From NCBI GenBank assembly GCA_009778375.1, contig WRJW01000178.1:1-9251 (forward strand): a DNA stretch of 9,251 bases, in the 5' to 3' direction. The position numbers and the translations under genes were made by a program. This DNA comes from Bacteroidota bacterium. Lineage in GTDB: Bacteria > Bacteroidota > Bacteroidia > Bacteroidales > UBA932. Below the pieces are notes generated by a model. That model was not told the origin of the DNA. It did no database searches and saw nothing but the letters and a program-made list of their open reading frames with translations. Numbering within the stretch: the first letter of the stretch is position 1; every line of letters starts with the position of its first letter. Below are positions 1 through 5,331 of the stretch, piece after piece.

Positions 1-92
1 CTCCTAATTTTTACTCCGTCAAAGGGTTTGCCTGCAAAATCAAGCAGCAGGTCGGGGAGGCCGGCTACAATATAGGGGTAGTTATTGGTCAT
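1..92 (-). CDS. DUF2764 family protein, N-terminal part only (V-type ATPase operon)
   Basis: The reading frame is open from an ATG at 92-90 to the left edge, giving 30 codons. The protein begins MTNNYPYIVAGLPDLLLDFA and continues with a lysine- and glycine-containing stretch. A start of the form 'N-Y-Y-x-[VI]-A-x-L-P-[DE]-L' is typical of the DUF2764 proteins encoded inside Bacteroidetes V-type ATPase operons, normally between subunit E and catalytic subunit A. Only two bases separate its ATG from the TAG stop of the subunit E gene, so the two are probably co-transcribed and possibly translationally coupled. The molecular role of DUF2764 is not known to me; its fixed operon position suggests an assembly or accessory role in the ATPase. 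Most of the gene lies outside the window, so family assignment rests on a short N-terminus plus context. Confidence 0.8.
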   Translation of the reverse strand, partial: MTNNYPYIVAGLPDLLLDFAGKPFDGVKIR

Positions 93-94
93 GG

Positions 95-706
95 CTATCC
101 AAAGAGCAGCGACTTTGTTTTGGGACGGAGGTAGGCAGAAAAAAGCTCTTCAAAATCCTCATCCGAAAACCTGAGCTGGTATCCCTCGTCCAGAGGCACA
201 ACGGTGAACCCCGTTTTTTGTTTTTTGTCAAAGACAACGGTAAGACCTCCTTTCAATTGCTTTTTGAGTTGGGTCTGTACGAATGCGTCCAACTCTTCCT
301 GCATGGAGGAGGGCAAGAGCAGGCTTAAGGAGGCGGCCTCTGCCGATTGGGGGTTAAAAGTTGCTAAGGCTGTGCTGATCATGGTTTTCATAAATTCAAC
401 GTCTGACGTTGCTTTGTGAATGGGCGGCTGGAGCATTTTGGTCAGCACCAAAGATTCGAGGTCGCTTTTAAGTTTGGCCACGCTTTGTTGGGCGGCCATT
501 TTAAGCTCGGTGTGGGCGTTGGCCTGCTGTTCGGCTATTTGCTGTTCGGTCTCTTTGATCAGGGTTTCGGCTTGGGCGTTTGCCTTGCGGAGGAGGGCAT
601 TGGCTTCTCTTTTTGCTTTATCAAGCAACTCCTTGGCCTCCTGTTTTCCTTTGGATAATCCCTCCTGATAGAGTTTGTCGGTGAGTTCCTGCAATTTGGT
701 TTGCAT
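95..706 (-). CDS. V-type ATP synthase subunit E (peripheral stalk)
   Basis: This 203-residue protein fits the length and layout of V/A-type ATPase subunit E. Residues 1 to about 90 form a charged, alanine-, glutamine-, glutamate- and lysine-rich helix with no proline, a coiled coil typical of the peripheral stalk. Residues from about 95 to 203 form the globular head that binds the top of the catalytic A3B3 hexamer. In the complex, subunit E pairs with another coiled-coil protein to hold the catalytic head still while the rotor turns, coupling ATP to H+ or Na+ transport across the inner membrane; which ion is used cannot be told from this subunit. It is the first gene of its operon here, with a -7-like box 28 bp upstream (734-741), and is followed after 2 bp by DUF2764. 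The ATG at 706 gives the normal N-terminus. The family call is based on architecture, composition and the DUF2764 neighbour. Confidence 0.88.
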   Translation of the reverse strand: MQTKLQELTDKLYQEGLSKGKQEAKELLDKAKREANALLRKANAQAETLIKETEQQIAEQQANAHTELKMAAQQSVAKLKSDLESLVLTKMLQPPIHKATSDVEFMKTMISTALATFNPQSAEAASLSLLLPSSMQEELDAFVQTQLKKQLKGGLTVVFDKKQKTGFTVVPLDEGYQLRFSDEDFEELFSAYLRPKTKSLLFG

Positions 707-733
707 GAGATAGGCTTTAAAAAAAATGAACTA

Positions 734-741
734 CAAAGATA
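734..741 (-). promoter_or_regulatory. Putative -7 promoter box of the V-type ATPase operon
   Basis: Read on the minus strand this octamer is TATCTTTG, an exact match to the Bacteroidetes -7 consensus TAnnTTTG. It lies in the 46-bp AT-rich gap between the mmdB stop and the subunit E start, leaving an expected leader of roughly 20 nt. I see no good TTTG at the -33 position. It supports a separate transcription start for the ATPase genes rather than simple read-through from the decarboxylase operon; read-through remains possible because no terminator is visible in the gap. Confidence 0.5.
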
Positions 742-752
742 ATATTTTTTAT

Positions 753-1895
753 TTACGCTAAAAACGCCAATAAAATTCCGGCGGCCACTGCGCTTCCGAT
801 TACGCCTGCCACATTAGGCCCCATGGCGTGCATCAGGAGGTGGTTGGTACGGTCGTACTCCTGGCCTACCAGTTGCGATACCCGTGCGCTGTCGGGTACT
901 GCCGATACCCCCGAGTTTCCAATCAGGGGATTTATTTTGCCCCCTTCATGGAGAAAGAGGTTGATACATTTGACAAAGAGTACTCCTCCCGCCGTGGCAA
1001 TGATAAAGGAGCCCGCCCCGAGGCCAAAGATCAATACCGAACTTTTGGTCAGAAAGGTGGTGGCCTGGGTAGAGGCGCCTACGGTAAATCCGATTAAAAT
1101 GGTAACCACATCGATCATGGGGCCGCTGGCAGTATTGGCTAAACGACGGGTAACGCCGCTCTCTTTAAGCAGGTTGCCAAAGAAGAGCATCCCCAGCAGC
1201 GGTAAGCCCGACGGGACGATAAAGGTGGTCAGCAAAACGCCGATGATGGGAAACAATATTTTTTCGGTCTTGGATACTTGACGCGGAGCCTTCATCCGGA
1301 TTAACCGCTCCTTATGGGTAGTTAAGAGTCGCATGATCGGAGGTTGAATCACCGGAACCAAGGCCATATAGGAGTAGGCCGATATGGCCACGGCGCCCAA
1401 GAGGTCGGGGGCTAATTTAGAGGCGGTAAATATGGCCGTGGGGCCGTCCGCCCCTCCGATAATGCCAATCGCTCCCGCTTCTGCAGGGGTAAAACCGACA
1501 TGCAGGGCAATGGCATAAGCCCCAAAAATACCCAATTGGGCAGCCGCCCCGATCAGCATGAGTTTGGGGTTGGAGATCAGGGCAGAAAAGTCGGTCATGG
1601 CTCCAATGCCCAAAAAGATCAGGGGGGGATACCAGCCAAAGCGTACTCCGTGGTAAAGGGTGTTGAGAACGCTCCCGTTTTCGTAAATGCCAATAGTCAA
1701 TCCCGGAAAAAAGGGAATGTTGCCGATAATAATGCCGAATCCAATGGGAATCAACAGCAGGGGTTCATACTCTTTAAGAATAGCTAAAGATATAAAAATC
1801 AAGCCAATAGCAATCATCAATATATGCCCCCATGTACAATTGGCAAAGGCCGTGTATTCAAAAAATTGAACTAATTGGGTTTTAATGAACTCCAT
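753..1895 (-). CDS. mmdB: Na+-translocating methylmalonyl-CoA decarboxylase, beta (membrane pump) subunit
   Basis: This 380-residue, strongly hydrophobic protein belongs to the OadB/GcdB/MmdB family. It decarboxylates carboxybiotin on the carrier subunit and uses the energy to export Na+. The family signatures are all present: GIGAMTDFSALISNP (96-110), GGADGPTAIF (147-156) with the conserved aspartate D150 corresponding to the essential Asp of OadB, and GNSGVSAVPDSARV (326-339) with D335, then HAMGPNVAGVIG near the C-terminus. Roughly nine to eleven membrane segments or re-entrant loops are expected from the hydrophobicity. The gene is the last of the decarboxylase operon, starting 3 bp after mmdC, and has an AGGAG sequence 8 bp before its ATG inside the end of mmdC. 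The length is normal for Bacteroidetes members and no key residue is missing. The substrate label (methylmalonyl-CoA rather than oxaloacetate or glutaconyl-CoA) comes from the neighbouring mce and mmdA. Confidence 0.95.
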   Translation of the reverse strand: MEFIKTQLVQFFEYTAFANCTWGHILMIAIGLIFISLAILKEYEPLLLIPIGFGIIIGNIPFFPGLTIGIYENGSVLNTLYHGVRFGWYPPLIFLGIGAMTDFSALISNPKLMLIGAAAQLGIFGAYAIALHVGFTPAEAGAIGIIGGADGPTAIFTASKLAPDLLGAVAISAYSYMALVPVIQPPIMRLLTTHKERLIRMKAPRQVSKTEKILFPIIGVLLTTFIVPSGLPLLGMLFFGNLLKESGVTRRLANTASGPMIDVVTILIGFTVGASTQATTFLTKSSVLIFGLGAGSFIIATAGGVLFVKCINLFLHEGGKINPLIGNSGVSAVPDSARVSQLVGQEYDRTNHLLMHAMGPNVAGVIGSAVAAGILLAFLA

Positions 1896-1898
1896 ATT

Positions 1899-2324
1899 TT
1901 ACGCTCCTATAATGATTAGTACGTCCCCTTCCATAACGGCGTCTCCCCTTGAAACCTTAATCTCGGTAACGGTGCCCGTCTTGTCCGATTCTATATTGTT
2001 TTCCATCTTCATGGCTTCGAGCAAAAGGATACGCTGGCCTGTGGCTACCTTGTCGCCGGATTTTACAAAGATATCGAGGATGGTACCCGGCAAAGGGGAT
2101 TTAATGGTTCCTGTTATGGCGTTGGCTTTTACTTCGGCTCCCTGATCGGTAGAGGGTACCGCCTCCTGACGGACTAATTTGGGCGTTTTGGGCTTGGGAA
2201 CCTCCTTATCTAAGGTGACCGTATAGGGGGCGCCGTTTAACTCCAATTCAATAGTTTGATCTTCTGCGTGTTTAATTTCTACATCGTAGTTAGATCCGTC
2301 GATGATGAATTTATATTTCTTCAT
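1899..2324 (-). CDS. mmdC: Biotin carboxyl carrier subunit of methylmalonyl-CoA decarboxylase
   Basis: The protein has 141 residues. The C-terminal half (about 73-141) is a biotinyl/lipoyl domain with the classic biotinylation motif EAMKMEN at 103-109; the biotin-accepting lysine is K106. It is preceded by SPLPGTILDI (76-85), the usual strand before the hairpin. The N-terminal 35 or so residues (MKKYKFIIDGSNYDVEI) form a small beta module, and a proline- and lysine-rich linker (about 41-70) provides the swinging arm. The carrier shuttles the carboxyl group from MmdA to MmdB. It starts 5 bp after the OadG-type gene and its stop is 3 bp before mmdB, so it sits within a tight operon. Similar carriers serve oxaloacetate decarboxylase and propionyl-CoA carboxylase, so the precise partner is set by context. 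Confidence 0.95.
   Translation of the reverse strand: MKKYKFIIDGSNYDVEIKHAEDQTIELELNGAPYTVTLDKEVPKPKTPKLVRQEAVPSTDQGAEVKANAITGTIKSPLPGTILDIFVKSGDKVATGQRILLLEAMKMENNIESDKTGTVTEIKVSRGDAVMEGDVLIIIGA
1904..1908 (-). promoter_or_regulatory. Shine-Dalgarno-like site for mmdB
   Basis: Read on the minus strand this is AGGAG, located 8 bp before the mmdB ATG and overlapping the last codons of mmdC. None of the other gene starts in the window shows a comparable site, as is usual in Bacteroidetes, so this is the only start here with a classical ribosome-binding sequence. It could be chance, because the bases also encode the Ile-Gly-Ala end of MmdC. Confidence 0.4.
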
Positions 2325-2329
2325 AATGT

Positions 2330-3280
2330 TTATCGTTTGTTAAAGTAGGGATTTAGGCCGTAAATTTTGGAACTCCAGGGGGAGTAACTCCGGGAAACCT
2401 TGTTGATGGTCAGCACGGCGTTTTCCAAATCATGAAGTTCTTCGCTGTAGAGGTGTATGGCTGCCGCAATGGCGGCAAAAGCCGCTTCGCTGAGCTCTTC
2501 GGAAGGAATAATGGTCTCCGGTTGTGCCGCGGCGCGCTGTTTTTTGAGGTTGCGGCGTCGGGCAGCAGCCATCATTTGAACCCCTACCTGTCTGAAAATA
2601 AGGTAAAGCAATATCAGGGCCGAGAAGACTACGCTCATGGCAATGACCGCTATGGCAATGCCATGAGGATCGCGCACGGCAATTTGTTCCGACATCCTCG
2701 GTTTTTGATAATGGAGGGTAGATACCTCTTTGAGTTCCACACTACTAACTCCGTTTCGGGTATCAAGAACAATCACGTCAAAACCGGTGGCGTTTTCTCC
2801 CGAAATATAGAGTTCCTTAGCCGAAGGGCTAAAACTAAAGGCGGAGGCGTACCCCGGAAAGGTCAATTTCTTTACCAATTGCCCTTCCAAGTTAAGTACG
2901 GCAAAATAGCAACTGTCGCGGTGGGAGGCCAAAAAGGATACATATCCATCGTAAATAGCTACGGATTTAGGCCGGTAAATATGGTGGAAGTCGTGCCGGC
3001 CTTTGACCAAGTCTACTAAGAATCGGTGGGTAATGGAGAGTTTTCCGTCTCCTTTGTGGCTAACGATTACGATTTCGTTGTCTACCGTATTGATCCCTGC
3101 AAAGATTTCGTGCTTTTTGTCAAAAGCAAAGGATTGGGGAATCAGTGGATCGTAGGGTTCATAAGGCGTTTGATACGCCGTTCCCTGAACCGCTTCCTGA
3201 GCCGCAAGGGGATGCAAAAAGAACAAAATCCCAATGGAGAAGGCGGTTATTGATGTTAGGATTCGATGCATAACAAGCAT
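2330..3280 (-). CDS. OadG/MmdD-type delta subunit with a large exported N-terminal domain
   Basis: This 316-residue protein has three parts. Residues 1-28 look like a signal peptide, with a hydrophobic core around 8-23 and a likely cleavage after LAA before QEA. Residues about 29-200 form an exported domain with repeated beta-rich segments. Residues about 201-316 carry the OadG-like module: DPHGIAIAVIAMSVVFSALI (204-223) as transmembrane anchor, a basic cytoplasmic stretch (240-251), then an alanine-rich helix and the tail LYSEELHDLENAVLTINKVS followed by PWSSKIYGL, a tail I associate with Bacteroidales OadG proteins. The minimal OadG/MmdD family is about 80-120 residues, so the exported domain is extra. 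Its role is to anchor and assemble the alpha, beta and biotin subunits. The start overlaps the mmdA stop by one base (TAATG); M4 (codon at 3271-3269) is an alternative start. No Shine-Dalgarno site is seen. Confidence 0.82.
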   Translation of the reverse strand: MLVMHRILTSITAFSIGILFFLHPLAAQEAVQGTAYQTPYEPYDPLIPQSFAFDKKHEIFAGINTVDNEIVIVSHKGDGKLSITHRFLVDLVKGRHDFHHIYRPKSVAIYDGYVSFLASHRDSCYFAVLNLEGQLVKKLTFPGYASAFSFSPSAKELYISGENATGFDVIVLDTRNGVSSVELKEVSTLHYQKPRMSEQIAVRDPHGIAIAVIAMSVVFSALILLYLIFRQVGVQMMAAARRRNLKKQRAAAQPETIIPSEELSEAAFAAIAAAIHLYSEELHDLENAVLTINKVSRSYSPWSSKIYGLNPYFNKR

Positions 3281-4836
3281 TATAACGGAATATTGCTGTG
3301 TTTTTTAGGCGGATTGACGTCTTTTTTTGTGGCCAAAGCCTGAAGGGCCCTGATGATGCGAAAGCGGGTGTTTCGAGGCTCAATCACGTCGTCGATAAAG
3401 CCGAATTTGGCGGCAGCGTATGGATTGGCAAATTTGTCGGTATACTCCTGCTCCTTTTCGGAAATAAATGCGGCCCGCTCTTCCGGATTTTCCAAGGCTT
3501 TGATTTGGCGTCCAAAGAGAACTTCGGTAGCCCCGCCGGCTCCCATCACGGCAATTTCGGCGGTAGGCCATGCGTAGTTGATATCGCCCCGCAATTGCTT
3601 GCAACTCATTACGTCGTGGGCGCCTCCGTACGATTTGCGCAACGTCACGGTTACTTTGGGCACTGTGGCTTCTCCGTAGGCAAAGAGAAATTTGGCTCCG
3701 TGTATGATAATTCCTCCATACTCCTGAGCCGTTCCGGGGAGAAATCCGGGCACATCAACCAAGGTAACTATAGGAATGTTAAAGCAGTCGCAAAAACGCA
3801 CAAAGCGGGCCCCTTTGCGAGAGGCGTTGATGTCGAGCACACCGGCTAAATATTTGGGCTGATTGGCCACAATGCCTACCGAGGCTCCGTTGAATCGGGC
3901 AAAACCTACTACTAAATTAGGGGCGTAGTGGCGGTGAACCTCCATAAACTCGCTGTTGTCCACAATGGCGTGGATCACATCCTTTACGTCGTAGGGCTTG
4001 TTGGGGTTGTCGGGGATAATCTGGTTGAGGGCATCGTCGAGGCGGTCAATCGGGTCTATACAGGGGACTAAAGGAGGTTCTTCCAAGTTGTTTTGAGGGA
4101 TAAAACTCAACAATTTCCGGATCAGCATAATCCCTTCTTCTTCATTTTCGGCTACAAAATGGGTAACTCCCGATTTGGAGGCATGCACCATGGCGCCTCC
4201 GAGTTCGGCATCGGTAACCACCTCGTTGGTAACGGTTTTTACCACTTTTGGACCCGTCACAAACATATAGCTGTTCTCTTTGGACATCAAAATAAAGTCG
4301 GTCAGGGCGGGGGAGTAGACGGCCCCTCCGGCGCAAGGCCCAAAAATGGCCGAAATTTGAGGAATGAGGCCGGACGCCATGATGTTGCGCTGGAAAATTT
4401 CGGCATATCCGGCCAAACTTTGAACCCCCTCTTGAATCCGTGCGCCCCCCGAATCGTTGAGGCCGATCATCGGAGCGCCTACTTTGGCCGCCTGATCCAT
4501 GACTTTGCAGATTTTTTTGGCAAAGGTTTCGCTCAACGATCCTCCAAAAACGGTAAAGTCCATCGAATAGAGATAAACCAATCGTCCGTCAATGGTTCCG
4601 TAGCCGGTGATCACGCCGTCACCGAGGTAACTTTCGCTTTCCAATCCAAAGTCGTGGCAGCGGTGGGTGACAAACATATCAAATTCTTCAAAACTCCCCT
4701 CGTCCAACAACATCTCGATGCGTTCCCTTGCGGTGAGTTTTCCTTTTTGGTGCTGGGAGTCGATGCGCTTTTGGCCTCCGCCCTGCTTGGCCTTGCTCCT
4801 GAGGTCAATCAGTTCTTTTATTTTTGTTTGTGACAT
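3280..4836 (-). CDS. mmdA: Methylmalonyl-CoA decarboxylase alpha subunit (CoA carboxyltransferase)
   Basis: This 518-residue protein is a full-length acyl-CoA carboxyltransferase of the PCC-beta/MmdA family. It transfers the carboxyl group of (S)-methylmalonyl-CoA to biotin on MmdC, releasing propionyl-CoA; it acts in the cytoplasm at the membrane-bound complex. The two crotonase-like halves are clear. In the first, GLNDSGGARIQEGVQSLAGY (125-144) and GPCAGGAVYSPALTDF (166-181) form an oxyanion/CoA site. In the second, VDVPGFLPGTAQEYGGIIIHG (360-380) and SYGGAHDVMSCKQLRGD (402-418) complete the biotin site. The ATG at 4836 gives the usual MSQ start, 27 bp after the mce stop. The protein could equally be the beta subunit of a propionyl-CoA carboxylase working in reverse, since the families are not separable by motifs; the absence of a biotin carboxylase gene and the presence of mmdB favour the Na+-pumping decarboxylase. 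Confidence 0.95.
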   Translation of the reverse strand: MSQTKIKELIDLRSKAKQGGGQKRIDSQHQKGKLTARERIEMLLDEGSFEEFDMFVTHRCHDFGLESESYLGDGVITGYGTIDGRLVYLYSMDFTVFGGSLSETFAKKICKVMDQAAKVGAPMIGLNDSGGARIQEGVQSLAGYAEIFQRNIMASGLIPQISAIFGPCAGGAVYSPALTDFILMSKENSYMFVTGPKVVKTVTNEVVTDAELGGAMVHASKSGVTHFVAENEEEGIMLIRKLLSFIPQNNLEEPPLVPCIDPIDRLDDALNQIIPDNPNKPYDVKDVIHAIVDNSEFMEVHRHYAPNLVVGFARFNGASVGIVANQPKYLAGVLDINASRKGARFVRFCDCFNIPIVTLVDVPGFLPGTAQEYGGIIIHGAKFLFAYGEATVPKVTVTLRKSYGGAHDVMSCKQLRGDINYAWPTAEIAVMGAGGATEVLFGRQIKALENPEERAAFISEKEQEYTDKFANPYAAAKFGFIDDVIEPRNTRFRIIRALQALATKKDVNPPKKHSNIPL

Positions 4837-4863
4837 GGTATTGAGGTAAATATTGGGTGTTTA

Positions 4864-5268
4864 TTATTTGCAGCAGAGTTCGGTGAGTACGCCCAAGGTC
4901 GATTTGGGGTGGAGAAAGGCAATGTTAAGGTTTTCGGCTCCTTTACGGGGGGTTTTGTCGATGAGCTGGATCCCTTGCGCCGCCAACTCGTCCAAAGCAG
5001 GTTGTACTCCTTCAGGAGTGGCAAAGGCAATATGGTGGACACCCTCGCCTTTTTTTTCTAAAAATTTTCCGATGGGGCCTTCGGGGTCTGTGGGTTCGAG
5101 GAGTTCGATTTTAGTTTGGCCGACTTGAAAAAAGGCGGTCCGCACCTTTTGCTCGGCCACCTCTTCGATGGCGTAACAAGTTAGCCCCAATACTTTTTCG
5201 TAATAGGGGATGGCATCGTTCAAAGATTTGACGGCGATGCCAATGTGTTCAATATGTGTGATGTTCAT
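4864..5268 (-). CDS. mce: Methylmalonyl-CoA epimerase (VOC family)
   Basis: From the ATG at 5268 the protein has 134 residues, the normal length for this enzyme. It interconverts (R)- and (S)-methylmalonyl-CoA, linking the B12-dependent mutase to the decarboxylase. Two vicinal-oxygen-chelate beta-alpha-beta-beta-beta modules are visible: the first starts THIEHIGIAVKSLNDAIPYY (4-23) and the second starts GVHHIAFATP (76-85). Likely metal ligands are H8, E55 (in KIELLEP), one of H78/H79 and E130. An in-frame ATG at 5346 exists, but its 26 extra residues do not match the family and would run through the divergent promoter, so I reject it. The gene ends in tandem TAA TAA stops and is the first gene of the decarboxylase operon, 27 bp before mmdA. 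No frameshift or missing residue is seen. Confidence 0.95.
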   Translation of the reverse strand: MNITHIEHIGIAVKSLNDAIPYYEKVLGLTCYAIEEVAEQKVRTAFFQVGQTKIELLEPTDPEGPIGKFLEKKGEGVHHIAFATPEGVQPALDELAAQGIQLIDKTPRKGAENLNIAFLHPKSTLGVLTELCCK

Positions 5269-5300
5269 AAGATGTATATGTAGATTAAGCAATGAAACTA

Positions 5301-5308
5301 CAAAGGTA
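5301..5308 (-). promoter_or_regulatory. Putative -7 promoter box of the mce-mmdA-oadG-mmdC-mmdB operon
   Basis: On the minus strand this is TACCTTTG, an exact TAnnTTTG match, leaving an expected leader of about 25 nt before the mce ATG at 5268. A TTTG at the -33 position is not evident. The box forms the left outer arm of an inverted repeat that also contains the oppositely oriented box at 5320-5327. Confidence 0.55.
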
Positions 5309-5322
5309 CAAATATTTTGTAC
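5306..5322. repeat. Inverted repeat in the divergent mce / LTA-synthase-like promoter region
   Basis: The 17 bases GTACAAATATTTTGTAC contain perfect 7-bp arms (GTACAAA and TTTGTAC) around a 3-bp centre. The symmetry extends outward with one mismatched pair to 5301-5327, where the outer arms end in the two opposite TAnnTTTG boxes. This may be an operator for a dimeric regulator or simply the consequence of two back-to-back promoters. The arms are seen directly; a regulatory role is inference. Confidence 0.45.
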
Positions 5323-5327
5323 TTTTG
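5320..5327 (+). promoter_or_regulatory. Putative -7 promoter box of the LTA-synthase-like gene
   Basis: The octamer TACTTTTG matches TAnnTTTG and ends only four bases before the preferred ATG at 5332. If used, transcription would start at or very near the start codon, giving a leaderless or nearly leaderless mRNA. No clear -33 TTTG is present at 5297-5301. Confidence 0.5.
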
Positions 5328-5331
5328 CAGC

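Noticed and set aside
823..1281. A 152-codon plus-strand open frame opposite mmdB, and similar frames opposite the OadG-type, mmdA and yebC genes
   Set aside because: All are antisense shadows of clear genes, have no promoter box or family motif, and their composition is unlike the real proteins.
4093..4833. A 246-codon plus-strand open frame opposite mmdA
   Set aside because: It lies entirely antisense to a highly conserved carboxyltransferase gene, has a glycine-, histidine- and phenylalanine-rich composition with no recognisable domain, and is explained by the codon bias of the sense strand.
3280..4836. Annotation of mmdA as acetyl-CoA or propionyl-CoA carboxylase beta subunit
   Set aside because: The families are related and hard to separate, but mce upstream and the OadG-type, mmdC and mmdB genes downstream, with no biotin carboxylase gene in the window, favour the Na+-pumping methylmalonyl-CoA decarboxylase.
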